Assembly (NCBI RefSeq): GCF_031458235.1
Contig: NZ_JAVDYB010000001.1
Location: 620,001 to 684,000 of the forward strand
DNA from: Catenuloplanes atrovinosus
GTDB taxonomy: Bacteria > Actinomycetota > Actinomycetes > Mycobacteriales > Micromonosporaceae
Length of the DNA: 64,000 nt
Direction: 5' to 3'
The translations under genes and the position numbers were made by a program. Shown piece after piece: positions 44,068 to 52,029 of the stretch. Each line of letters starts with the position of its first letter. Within the stretch, counting starts at the first letter, position 1. The notes beneath the pieces are model-generated. The model made no database searches and was not told where the DNA came from. It saw nothing but the letters and a program-made list of their open reading frames with translations.

Positions 44068-45219
44068 ATGGATCTCGCACTCTCACCGGAACAGGACGCC
44101 GTGCGCGAGCTGGCCGCGCGGTTCGCCGACCGCGAGCTGCTGCCGCACGCGGCCGAGTGGGACCGCCGCGAGTCGATCGACCCCGGCATCGTCAAGCAGC
44201 TCGGCGACCTGGGCTTCCTCGGGCTCACCATCCCGGCCGCGCACGGCGGGTCGGAGGGCGACCACCTGGCGTACTGCCTGGTCCTGGAGGAGCTGGGCCG
44301 CGGCGACTCGGCGGTGCGCGGCGTGCTCTCCGTCTCGCTCGGCCTGGTCGCCAAGACCATCAACGGGTACGGATCGGACGCGCAGAAGGCCGAGTGGCTG
44401 CCCCGGCTGTGCGCGGGGGACGCGCTCGGCTGCTTCGCGCTGACCGAGCCCGGCACCGGCTCCGACGCCGGCGCGCTCACCACGCGCGCGGTGGCCGACG
44501 GCACGGACTGGCTGCTCACCGGCGCGAAGACCTTCATCACCAACGGTACGTGGGCGGACCTCGCGCTCGTCTTCGCCCGCACCGGCGGGGAGGGGCCGCG
44601 GGGGGTGAGCGCGTTTCTCGTACCCACGGATGCTCCGGGCTTCTCCCGGCACGAGATCAAGGGGAAGCTGGGGCTGCGGGGACAGGCCACCGCGTCGCTC
44701 GCCCTCGACGACGTCCGGGTGCCGGGAACGGCGCTGGTCGGCGAGGTGGGGAAGGGCTTCCGGATCGCCATGTCCGCGCTGGCCAAGGGGCGCATGTCGG
44801 TGGCCGCCGGGTGCGTGGGCATCGCGCGCGGCTGCCTCGACGCGGCCGTCTCCTACGCCACGGCGCGCACCCAGTTCGGCAAGCCGATCGCCGGCCACCA
44901 ACTGGTCCAGCAACTGCTCTCGGACATCGCGGTGGACACCGCGGCGGCCCGGATGCTGACCTGGCGGGTGGCCGACCTGATCGACCGCGGCGCCGAGTTC
45001 GCCACCGAGTCGTCGATGGCGAAGCTGTTCGCCAGCGAGGCCGCGGTCCGGTGCGCGAACAACGCGCTCCAGGTCTTCGGCGGGTACGGATACATCGACG
45101 AGTATCCGGTCGGCAAGTACCTGCGCGACGCGCGCGTCATGACGCTCTACGAAGGCACCAGCCAGATTCAGCAGCTCATCATCGGCCGGGCGCTGACCGG
45201 CATCAACGCCATCTCTTGA
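44068..45219 (+). CDS. Acyl-CoA dehydrogenase (first of pair)
   Basis: 383 residues. FAD/substrate motifs are CFALTEPGTGSDAGALTT and GAKTFITNGTWADL, then RTQFGKPIAGHQLVQQLL and the C-terminal QVFGGYGYIDEYPVGKYLRD followed by YEGTSQIQQLIIGRAL with the classical catalytic Glu. It therefore resembles short/medium or branched-chain acyl-CoA dehydrogenases. The start is ATG 44068 with GGGGG upstream; the frame to 44032 would run through the operator. It is the first gene of a plus-strand unit under the TetR operator, and a second dehydrogenase follows after 14 bp. Confidence 0.94.
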   Translation: MDLALSPEQDAVRELAARFADRELLPHAAEWDRRESIDPGIVKQLGDLGFLGLTIPAAHGGSEGDHLAYCLVLEELGRGDSAVRGVLSVSLGLVAKTINGYGSDAQKAEWLPRLCAGDALGCFALTEPGTGSDAGALTTRAVADGTDWLLTGAKTFITNGTWADLALVFARTGGEGPRGVSAFLVPTDAPGFSRHEIKGKLGLRGQATASLALDDVRVPGTALVGEVGKGFRIAMSALAKGRMSVAAGCVGIARGCLDAAVSYATARTQFGKPIAGHQLVQQLLSDIAVDTAAARMLTWRVADLIDRGAEFATESSMAKLFASEAAVRCANNALQVFGGYGYIDEYPVGKYLRDARVMTLYEGTSQIQQLIIGRALTGINAIS

Positions 45220-45233
45220 GAGGGAGCTTTCCG

Positions 45234-46403
45234 GTGGATTTCTCGCTGAGCGACGAGGAAAAGGCGATCCGGGACACGGTCCGGAGTTTCGTGGAGAGGG
45301 AACTGCTGCCGCTGGAGGACACGGTGCTGCGCCGGGAGCGCGCGCACGAGCCCGGCCTCCGCCTGGACGAACTGCGCGAGCTGCAGCAGAAGGCGCGCGC
45401 GTTCGGATTCTGGGGGCTGGCCACGCCCGAGGAGTACGGCGGGATGGCGCTGCCGGCCGTGCTGCAGTCGCTGATCTGGACCGAGCTGGGCCGGACGATC
45501 GTGCCGTTCCGGTTCGGCGGCGAGGCGGACAACATCCTCTTCCACGCCTCCGAGGAGCAGAAGGAGGAGTTCCTGCTGCCGACGATCGAGGGCAAGCGGA
45601 TCTCGTGCTTCGCGATCACCGAGCCGGGCGCGGGCTCGGACGCGGCGAACATCAGGATGTCCGCGCGGCGCGACGGCGACGACTGGGTCCTCAACGGTGA
45701 GAAGACGTTCATCACGAACGGCAACGAGGCCGACTTCGCCATCGTGGTCGCGGTGACCGACCGGGAGTTGGGGGCCCGGCGCGGAGGGGCCACGGCGTTC
45801 CTGGTCGACCGCGCGATGGGGTGGCGGTCCGAGTTCATCCAGACCATGGGCGAGGGCGGGCCGGCGTCGCTGATCTTCGAGGACGTGCGGGTGCCGTCCC
45901 GCAACGTGCTGGGCCGCATCGGGCAGGGCTTCGAGCTGGGCATGCAGTGGATCGGCAAGGGGCGGTACACGATCCCGTCGCACGCGATCGGCATCGCGGA
46001 ACGCGCGCTGGAGATGGCGCTGGAGCACGCGCGCACCCGGGAGACGTTCGGCAAGGCCATCGGCGAGAACCAGGCGATCCAGTGGATGATCGCCGACTCC
46101 GAGGTCGAGCTGGAGGCCGCGCGCATGCTGGTGCTGCGCGCGGCGTGGACCGTGGACGCCGGGCTCGACCCGCGGCACGCCTCGTCGATGGCGAAGCTCT
46201 ACGGCGCCGGCATGGTCAACAACGTGGTCGATCGCGTGCTCCAGATCCACGGCGGCATGGGATACACCCGGGAGTTGCCGATCGAGCGCTGGTACCGGCA
46301 GGTGCGCCTCTACCGGATCTTCGAGGGTACGGACGAGATGCAGCGGCTGATCATCTCCCGTGACCTGCTGCGCGGGTACACGAAGGTCGGGCTTCTGCTG
46401 TAG
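45234..46403 (+). CDS. Acyl-CoA dehydrogenase (second of pair)
   Basis: 389 residues, a different subgroup from its neighbour. Motifs are CFAITEPGAGSDAANIRM, NGEKTFITNGNEADFAIVVA, RETFGKAIGENQAIQWMIAD, the QIHGGMGYTRELPIERWYRQ block and RIFEGTDEMQRLIISRDLL with a Glu in the catalytic position. It begins VDFSLSDEEKAIRDTV at GTG 45234, with AGGGAG upstream. The 14-bp gap from the first dehydrogenase gene shows cotranscription. Two different subgroups in one operon suggest sequential dehydrogenations or a heteromeric enzyme on one substrate, perhaps a branched or cyclic acyl-CoA. Confidence 0.94.
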   Translation: MDFSLSDEEKAIRDTVRSFVERELLPLEDTVLRRERAHEPGLRLDELRELQQKARAFGFWGLATPEEYGGMALPAVLQSLIWTELGRTIVPFRFGGEADNILFHASEEQKEEFLLPTIEGKRISCFAITEPGAGSDAANIRMSARRDGDDWVLNGEKTFITNGNEADFAIVVAVTDRELGARRGGATAFLVDRAMGWRSEFIQTMGEGGPASLIFEDVRVPSRNVLGRIGQGFELGMQWIGKGRYTIPSHAIGIAERALEMALEHARTRETFGKAIGENQAIQWMIADSEVELEAARMLVLRAAWTVDAGLDPRHASSMAKLYGAGMVNNVVDRVLQIHGGMGYTRELPIERWYRQVRLYRIFEGTDEMQRLIISRDLLRGYTKVGLLL

Positions 46404-46443
46404 GCAGAGTGCATTCCGCGGGATTTCCGGCAATCTCAACGGC

Positions 46444-47430
46444 ATGAGGCTGCTGGTGTTGGGCGGGACCGAGTTCGTCGGACGGGCCGTGGTGGAGGCC
46501 GCGGTCGCGCGCGGGTGGCGGGTGACCGTGCTCAACCGCGGCCGCCACACCGTGACACAGGCCGGGGTGGTGTCACTGCGCGGCGACCGGACCGCGCCGG
46601 ACGGGCTGGCGGCGCTGTCCGGCCGGTCCTTCGACGCGGTGGTGGACACGTGGAGCTGGGCGCCGTCGGCGGTCACGGCGTCGGCGTCGCTGCTCTCCTC
46701 GGTCGCCGGCTCCTACGCGTACGTCTCCAGCCGCTCCGTGTACGCGTGGCCCGCTCCCCGGGGTGCGGCCGAGGACGCGCCGCTGGTCCCGCCGTCCGAC
46801 GATCTCGCGGACTACGCGGGCATCAAGCGGGCGGGGGAACTGGCCGCGATCGAGCACTTCGGCGACCGGGCGCTGCTGGTCCGCGCCGGGCTGATCCTCG
46901 GCCCGCAAGAGAACGTCGGCCGCCTGCCCTGGTGGCTCACCCGGATCGCGCGCGGCGGCGACGTGCTCGCGCCCGGGCCGGCGTCGCTGCCCCTGCAGTA
47001 CGTCGACGTGCGCGACCTCGCCGAGTGGACGCTCGACGCGCTCGCGGCCGGCCTCGGCGGTGCGTACAACCTGGTCAGTCCGCCCGGCCACGCCACCATG
47101 TCGTCGCTGCTGGCCGCGTGCGCCGACGCCACCGGCGCCTCCGCCGCGCTGCGCTGGGCCGACCCGGAGCCGATCCTGGACGCGGGCGTCGAACCCTGGA
47201 CCGACCTGCCGATCTGGCTGCCGCCGGGCGAGACGCACGACGCGATGCACACGTCCGACGTGTCCCGCGCGCTCGCCACCGGACTGCGCTGCCGCCCGGT
47301 CGCGGAGACGGTCGCGGACACCTGGGCCTGGCTGCGCTCCATCGGCGGCGTCGCACCCCAGCGTGACGACCGGCCGCCGCTCGGCCTCGACCCGGACACC
47401 GAGGCCGCTCTCCTGAAGCGGCTCACCTGA
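46444..47430 (+). CDS. NAD-dependent epimerase/dehydratase-like protein
   Basis: 328-residue extended short-chain dehydrogenase-like protein. The Rossmann motif is LLVLGGTEFVGRAVVEAAVA at residues 3-22. SYAYVSSRSVYAWP and DDLADYAGIKRAGE correspond to the Ser and YxxxK active-site region (Tyr followed by AGIK). It resembles the reductase group annotated in actinomycetes as isoflavone-reductase or RNA-binding-type epimerase homologues. It begins 40 bp after the dehydrogenase and ends overlapping the next ATG by one base (TGATG). The substrate is unknown. Confidence 0.88.
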   Translation: MRLLVLGGTEFVGRAVVEAAVARGWRVTVLNRGRHTVTQAGVVSLRGDRTAPDGLAALSGRSFDAVVDTWSWAPSAVTASASLLSSVAGSYAYVSSRSVYAWPAPRGAAEDAPLVPPSDDLADYAGIKRAGELAAIEHFGDRALLVRAGLILGPQENVGRLPWWLTRIARGGDVLAPGPASLPLQYVDVRDLAEWTLDALAAGLGGAYNLVSPPGHATMSSLLAACADATGASAALRWADPEPILDAGVEPWTDLPIWLPPGETHDAMHTSDVSRALATGLRCRPVAETVADTWAWLRSIGGVAPQRDDRPPLGLDPDTEAALLKRLT

Positions 47431-47945
47431 TGCCCGCGATCGAGGTCGTGCTCGGCGACCTGACCACGCAGCACGTCGACGCGATCGTCACCGCCGCCAA
47501 CGAGTCGCTGCTCGGCGGCGGCGGAGTGGACCGGGCGGTGCACGCGGCGGCCGGGCCGGAGCTCGCGGCCGCCGGGTCCCGGCTCGCACCGCTCGACCCG
47601 GGCGACGCGGTCGCCACGCCCGCGTTCCGCCTGGACCCGCCGGTCCGGCACGTGATCCACACGGTGGGGCCGGTGTGGGAGGGCGGTGGATACGGCGAGG
47701 CGGACCTGCTCGCCTCCTGTTACCGGCGGTGCCTGGAGGTCGCGGACGCGCTCGGCGTGCGCAGCCTCGCCGTCCCGGCGATCAGCACCGGCGTGTACGG
47801 GTACCCGCCCGCGGACGCGGCCCGGATCGCGGTGTCGACGCTGCTGGGCACGCGTACCGGCGTGGACGTCGTCCGTTTGGTCGCCTTCGACGAGGGAACT
47901 CGTGATCTCCTGGAGACGGAGCTGGCGGCACAGGGGGGACGATGA
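47430..47945 (+). CDS. Macrodomain protein (O-acetyl-ADP-ribose deacetylase type)
   Basis: 171 residues comprising one macrodomain. The ADP-ribose-binding blocks are GDLTTQHVDAIVTAANESLL, GGGGVDRAVHAAAGPEL, VRHVIHTVGPVW and PAISTGVYGYPPADAARIAV. This is the MacroD-type set that hydrolyses O-acetyl-ADP-ribose or removes mono-ADP-ribose from proteins. The start overlaps the epimerase stop and the end overlaps the VOC protein start by four bases (ATGA), so the three are tightly coupled. Confidence 0.94.
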   Translation: MPAIEVVLGDLTTQHVDAIVTAANESLLGGGGVDRAVHAAAGPELAAAGSRLAPLDPGDAVATPAFRLDPPVRHVIHTVGPVWEGGGYGEADLLASCYRRCLEVADALGVRSLAVPAISTGVYGYPPADAARIAVSTLLGTRTGVDVVRLVAFDEGTRDLLETELAAQGGR

Positions 47946-48298
47946 CGGTACGCCTCACACAGTGGACCATCGACGTGCTCGACGTGGAGCTGATGGCGTC
48001 GTTCTGGAGCGCCGCGCTGGGCTACCGCACGGAACGCGGCGACGACGGGGCCGCGAAGCTGTACCCCTCGTCCGCGTACGCGCCGACCGTGTGGCTGCAA
48101 CCGGGCGGGGCGGTGAAGCGGGACAAGAACCGGAACCATCCGGACCTGACACCGGCGCCCGGGACCACGGTGGACGAGGAGGTGGAGCGGCTGATCGCGC
48201 TCGGCGCCCGGCGCGTCGACATCGGGCAGACGGGCGACGAGCCGTTCGAGGTCCTCGCCGACCCGGAGGGCAACGAGTTCTGCGTGCTGCATCCGTGA
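47942..48298 (+). CDS. VOC-family (glyoxalase-like) protein
   Basis: 118 residues, a single vicinal-oxygen-chelate unit: TQWTIDVLDVELMASFWSAA, a central WLQPGGAVKRDKNRNHPDLT, and GDEPFEVLADPEGNEFCVLH at the end. Related proteins act as bleomycin-resistance-like binders or small metalloenzymes. His and Glu metal ligands are plausible but not assigned. It is translationally coupled to the macrodomain gene and is the last gene of the plus-strand group. Confidence 0.88.
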   Translation: MTVRLTQWTIDVLDVELMASFWSAALGYRTERGDDGAAKLYPSSAYAPTVWLQPGGAVKRDKNRNHPDLTPAPGTTVDEEVERLIALGARRVDIGQTGDEPFEVLADPEGNEFCVLHP

Positions 48299-48388
48299 GG
48301 TCACGCACGCCGGACGGTCCCGTCTCACTCATGGATGACCGCGGCTCGTCGCGGGGCGGGGGAGTGACGGGAGCGCTACGGTAGCGGT

Positions 48389-48880
48389 ATGTCTGTGGAA
48401 GACCGGCTGCTGATCGCCGGCATCGCCCTGCTCGCGCTCGCGATGCTGGCGGGCGTGATCGTCCTCGGTTTCCGGGTGTGGAAGATGCGCCGGATGCTGA
48501 CGGAGCTGGGGGCGGGCGGCAAGTTCGCGTTCTGGGGCGCGATCATCTACACGATCTCGCCGGTCGACCTGCTGCCGGACCCGATTCTGCTGGACGATCT
48601 GGGTCTGCTGGCGGGCTCGTTGGTGTATCTGACCCACTTGGTCCGCAAGGTGCGAGCGAGTCGAGCCGCGCAGGTTCAGCCGCCGCACGGGCCGGGTCCG
48701 CAGCTCCGGGCGCCGCACCCGACGGGCTCGCAGCCACCTGTTCCGCAGGGGCAGCAGCCGTACCGGCCGGGTCCGCAGGTGTCGGCTCCTGCGCAACCGC
48801 AGCAGCCGCCGGCTCCGCAGCCGTTCGGTCCGCCGTATCAGCAGTCCGTGCCGCCGCAACCGCCCTATCCACCGCAGTAG
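48389..48880 (+). CDS. YkvA/DUF1232-family membrane protein
   Basis: 163 residues. An N-terminal membrane helix (IAGIALLALAMLAGVIVLGF) is followed by the DUF1232 signature FAFWGAIIYTISPVDLLPDP and ILLDDLGLLAGSLVYLTHLV. The last 75 residues are a Pro/Gln-rich cytoplasmic or wall-side tail (QPPHGPGPQLRAPHPTGSQP onwards). The family is widespread and of unknown function. The start is ATG 48389. It is convergent with the repeat protein at 49003. Confidence 0.88.
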   Translation: MSVEDRLLIAGIALLALAMLAGVIVLGFRVWKMRRMLTELGAGGKFAFWGAIIYTISPVDLLPDPILLDDLGLLAGSLVYLTHLVRKVRASRAAQVQPPHGPGPQLRAPHPTGSQPPVPQGQQPYRPGPQVSAPAQPQQPPAPQPFGPPYQQSVPPQPPYPPQ

Positions 48881-48947
48881 CCGAAGGGGCGTGCCGCCCC
48901 TCGGCGGACAGGGTCGCGCTCATCCTGAGCTGCCGGTCAGCGCTTGC

Positions 48948-49005
48948 TGATCCATCAGTCAGCGATGTCCGTTTGACCGGTCAGTTGTGACTGGCTGAGG
49001 GATCA
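48948..49005. terminator. Imperfect stem-loops at the YkvA/repeat-protein gene ends
   Basis: CTGATCC near 48949 pairs with GGATCAG near 48999. Within it, CCGGTCAGT / ACTGG forms a small inner hairpin with loop TGTG. It lies between convergent genes. Confidence 0.4.
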
Positions 49006-50505
49006 GTCCGCGTTCTCGGTCAGCCGGTCGCCGCGGCGGGCCAGCATCTTCAGGCCCGGGATACCGGCGACCGCGAGCCGCAGCTCCCGGGTGACCTCCA
49101 GCAGCTCGTGAATGTCCGGGCCGACCCGGTCCAGCGTGCTCAGCATCGGCAGGATGTTCTGCGTGACGTGCTGGGTCAGCTTCGGCAACTCGTCGATCAG
49201 CCGGATCGCCGCGGTGACCTCCTCCGCCGACAGCTGCTCCACGAACCGGTGCGCCATCGGCGCGGCCCGGTAGAGCGTCGGCGCGTACGACGCGAGCAAC
49301 TCGTCCGCCGTGACCGCCGTGCTCTCCACCCGCGCGACCAGCGCCGACGCGCGGCCGGCCACCTTCTCCGCGCCGGAGACCACGCCCTCGGCGGACCCGG
49401 CGACCCGCGTCGCCGCCTCGATGATCCGCGCCGCCTCCTCGATCGCCGTGGTGGCCGCCGCGCTGATCAGCACCACCTCGCGGATCGCGGCCTCCGCCTC
49501 GGTCACCAGCGTCCCGGCCGTGCCCACGGCCTCACCCGCACGCCCGAGGAGCCCACCGGCCTCACCCAGCAGCGCCTCGATCGCCGTCACCGCATGCTCG
49601 GCCCGCGTGATCAGCCCCGACGCCCCGCTGATCGCCTCATCCGCATGGGTGACCAGCGCCTCGGCCCGCCCGATCGTCGTCCCGGCCCGCGCCACCAGCG
49701 CCCCGGCCTCATCGATGGCGCCACCCGCCCGGACGACCAGCAGCCCCGCGTCGTCGATGGTGTCACCAGCCCGCCCGACCAGCGTCCCGGCTTCGTCGAT
49801 GGTGCCGCTCGCGCGGGTGACGAGCGTGCCGGCTTCGTCGATGGTGCCGCTCGCGCGGGTGACGAGCGTGCCGGCTTCGTCGATGGTGCCGCTCGCGCGG
49901 GTGACCAGCGTTCCGGCCTGGTCGATGGTGGTGCCGGCGCGCAGGACGAGGCCGTCGGCCGTGGTGATGGTGCCGTCGGCGCGGGTGACCAGGGCGCCGG
50001 CGGTCGTGACGATCTCGCCGGCGCGGATGACCAGGGCCTCGGCGGTGCCGACCGTGGTCTCGACGCGGCTGATCAGGGCCTCGGCGGTGTCGACCGCGGC
50101 GCCGACCCGGGCGGTGAGCGTCTCCACGTCGCTCAGCACGGTCAGCAGTCGTCCGGGGGCTCCGGCCAGCGCGACCGCGGTGGAGACCGCACCGCGCGCC
50201 GTCTCGGTCGCCGCGTCCCGGGCCGCACCGGCGACGCCCGGCGCTCCGGCGATCACGCCCTGCGCAATGTTGAGCGCACCCTGCGCCGCGCCTATCGCGC
50301 CCTGTGCGGCCAGCAGCCCCACGTCCACCGCGGTGCGGGCGGCCCCGGCGGCGGCCCGCCCGGCCGGGTTGTCGCGGGCGGCCCGCCCGATCGCGCGGTG
50401 CGCGACGCCGCCGAGCGAGGCGGCGCCGAGCGCGGCCCCCTCCAGCACGGCACGGCCGTGGCCGAACAGGTCAGCGGGGCGGGGTAGCGGAGCCATGCCG
50501 CCCAT
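49003..50505 (-). CDS. Repeat protein with 14-residue amphipathic repeats
   Basis: 500 residues, no catalytic family recognised. The N-terminal 120 residues are Ala/Gly-rich. From about 128 to 343 roughly 14 tandem 14-residue units follow the pattern GxLVxRAxxxIxxA, for example GTLVTRASGTIDEA, which is present three times identically at about 199-240. Hydrophobic residues fall seven apart, so each unit is two heptads of an amphipathic helix, as in apolipoprotein- or phasin-like proteins. The C-terminal 110 residues are a distinct helical domain (HRFVEQLSAEEVTAAIRLID, LLEVTRELRLAVAGIPGLKM). The start is ATG 50505; ATG 50496 is also possible. Lipid- or membrane-surface binding is inference. Confidence 0.8.
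   Translation of the reverse strand: MGGMAPLPRPADLFGHGRAVLEGAALGAASLGGVAHRAIGRAARDNPAGRAAAGAARTAVDVGLLAAQGAIGAAQGALNIAQGVIAGAPGVAGAARDAATETARGAVSTAVALAGAPGRLLTVLSDVETLTARVGAAVDTAEALISRVETTVGTAEALVIRAGEIVTTAGALVTRADGTITTADGLVLRAGTTIDQAGTLVTRASGTIDEAGTLVTRASGTIDEAGTLVTRASGTIDEAGTLVGRAGDTIDDAGLLVVRAGGAIDEAGALVARAGTTIGRAEALVTHADEAISGASGLITRAEHAVTAIEALLGEAGGLLGRAGEAVGTAGTLVTEAEAAIREVVLISAAATTAIEEAARIIEAATRVAGSAEGVVSGAEKVAGRASALVARVESTAVTADELLASYAPTLYRAAPMAHRFVEQLSAEEVTAAIRLIDELPKLTQHVTQNILPMLSTLDRVGPDIHELLEVTRELRLAVAGIPGLKMLARRGDRLTENAD
49789..49914 (-). repeat. 42-bp tandem repeat, three near-identical copies within the repeat protein gene
   Basis: GCTTCGTCGATGGTGCCGCT recurs every 42 bp, coding three identical 14-residue units. 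Flanking units are the same pattern but divergent, so the central copies look recently amplified. Confidence 0.85.
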
Positions 50506-51138
50506 TGTCCCCTGCCGGGGCCATCGTCAACCAGGAACGGCCGACGCCTTCACCCCCGCCCAGGTCACGCGCCCCGCGCGGCGTGGCCCACCACCTCACC
50601 GATGCGGCCACCCACACCAACCCTCGACGGCATCCACCCGGACCGCCGCTCCGCCGGGCGCGTAGGTGCGAGGTGCGGCACCTGCCTGGACAGAGTGTGG
50701 CGTGGCCGGCGGCGTCGGCCACGGTGCGGTGCGGCTTACGGCGCCGGCCCAGACCGAATGCGGCTGGCCGCGTCGGTCTTGGTGCGGTGTGAGCTGCGGC
50801 GCGTGGCGGGACCGCACGTGGCGTGGCTGGCGGCGTCGGTTTTGGTGCGGTGCGGGCTGCGGCGCGTGGCGGGACCGCACGTGGCGTGGCTGGCGGCGTC
50901 GGTTTTGGTGCGGTGAGCTGCGGCGCCTGGCCGGACCCAGCGTGGCGCGGCTGGCGGCGTCGGCTTGGGTGCGGTGCGGGCTGCGGCATCGAAACAGAAC
51001 GGGTGCGGCCCGGCCGGCGGCGTCGGCCGGGGTGTAGCCCAACGGGGCCCAGCGCGGCGCGGCCGGGCAGGCCGCGCCGGCTGCGGAACGCCCTTCGAGA
51101 GACGGAGAACGCTACGCGGCCGGCCGGCGGACAGCGTG
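50506..51138. other. Intergenic region with 63-bp tandem array
   Basis: No supported gene. The array occupies about 50693-50990. The left part must hold the promoter of the repeat protein gene but no element could be recognised; the right part, beyond the wall-protein stop, is GC-rich with CCGGCC runs and no obvious terminator. Confidence 0.6.
50693..50990. repeat. 63-bp tandem repeat, about five copies
   Basis: GCGTGGCGGGACCGCACGTG recurs at 50801 and 50864, with more degenerate units on both sides. The period is a multiple of three and all frames are largely open, giving frames with 21-residue repeats (for example RRVAGPHVAWLAASVLVR); I do not consider them genes. Confidence 0.8.
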
Positions 51139-51975
51139 TCAGGAGATGAAGCGGGTGCGGCGGCGGGCAAGGAGGAAGCCGATGGTGCCGGCCAGGACCA
51201 GGAGCGCGCCGACGCCGGCGATCACGGCGGTGTTCGCGCCGGTCACCGGGAGACCGCCACCCTCACCGCCGGGAGCGGGAGCGGAGGTGGGAGTGGAGGT
51301 GGGGGCGGGAGCGGCGGCGGTGCCGGAGGCGGTGGCGGCCGGGGACGCGGTGGGCGAGGCCGTGGCGGACGGGGTGACGAGCCTCGGATAGGCGAAGCCG
51401 ACCCGGGAGGGCTGCGCCGGCACCGTGAGGGCGCGCGGTGCGAGGGTGAGCGCCGTCTTGGTGCCGGCCACCGGTACGACGCCGCCGCTGCTGTCGGCCG
51501 CGGCCAGGGCGTCGATGTCGCCGCCGAGGTCGGCCTCGGCCTTCGGGGTCCAGGAGAAGATGACGGACTGCACCCGGTCGGGCTGGGCGTCGGGTGTCGC
51601 GGCGATCTCGAACTGCGCGGTCGCGTACGTACCGCCGGCGGCCAGTTCCCCGTCGAACGAGCACCAGGCGCCGTCGAGGTTGCTGTCGGTGAAGTACCGG
51701 CAGTTGGTGAAGTCCTTCGGCAGGTCCAGGTCGTTCAGCGCGTAGATGCGCACCAGCACACCGGAGACCGGCTCGGCGCCGTAGTTGTGGACGCCCACCG
51801 TGACGGGCACGGACTCGCCCCGCTGGATCGGGAACGGGATCGGCTTACCGGCCGCGTCCACATCGGTCGCGGTGCCGAGCACGGCCGGGGCGGCGGCGGC
51901 CTGGGCGGCGGCCGGGACCGCGAGCGCGCCCACGGTCAGGGCCACGACGCCGAGCGTGCGGAACAGGTGATTCAT
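51139..51975 (-). CDS. LPXTG-type sortase-anchored cell wall protein
   Basis: 278 residues. A signal peptide (LGVVALTVGALAVPAAAQAA) is followed by an Ig-like beta-rich region (VPVTVGVHNYGAEPVSGVLV, CRYFTDSNLDGAWCSFDGEL with two or three Cys), a Ser/Thr/Pro/Ala-rich stalk, then LPVTG at 242-246, a hydrophobic helix and RRRTRFIS. That is a complete cell-wall sorting signal for class E/A-like sortases. The start is ATG 51975 with GGGGAGACC upstream. It lies 54 bp after the rtcB stop on the same strand, although a shared function is not obvious. Confidence 0.9.
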   Translation of the reverse strand: MNHLFRTLGVVALTVGALAVPAAAQAAAAPAVLGTATDVDAAGKPIPFPIQRGESVPVTVGVHNYGAEPVSGVLVRIYALNDLDLPKDFTNCRYFTDSNLDGAWCSFDGELAAGGTYATAQFEIAATPDAQPDRVQSVIFSWTPKAEADLGGDIDALAAADSSGGVVPVAGTKTALTLAPRALTVPAQPSRVGFAYPRLVTPSATASPTASPAATASGTAAAPAPTSTPTSAPAPGGEGGGLPVTGANTAVIAGVGALLVLAGTIGFLLARRRTRFIS

Positions 51976-52029
51976 CGGTCTCCCCGTCGGTCGAAAGCAA
52001 CGGGGAGACCCTACAAAGGACACGCAACC

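Noticed and set aside
50602-50916. Protein with 21-residue repeats in the 63-bp array
   Set aside because: No ribosome binding site, no unique flanking domain, and equivalent open frames exist on the other strand.
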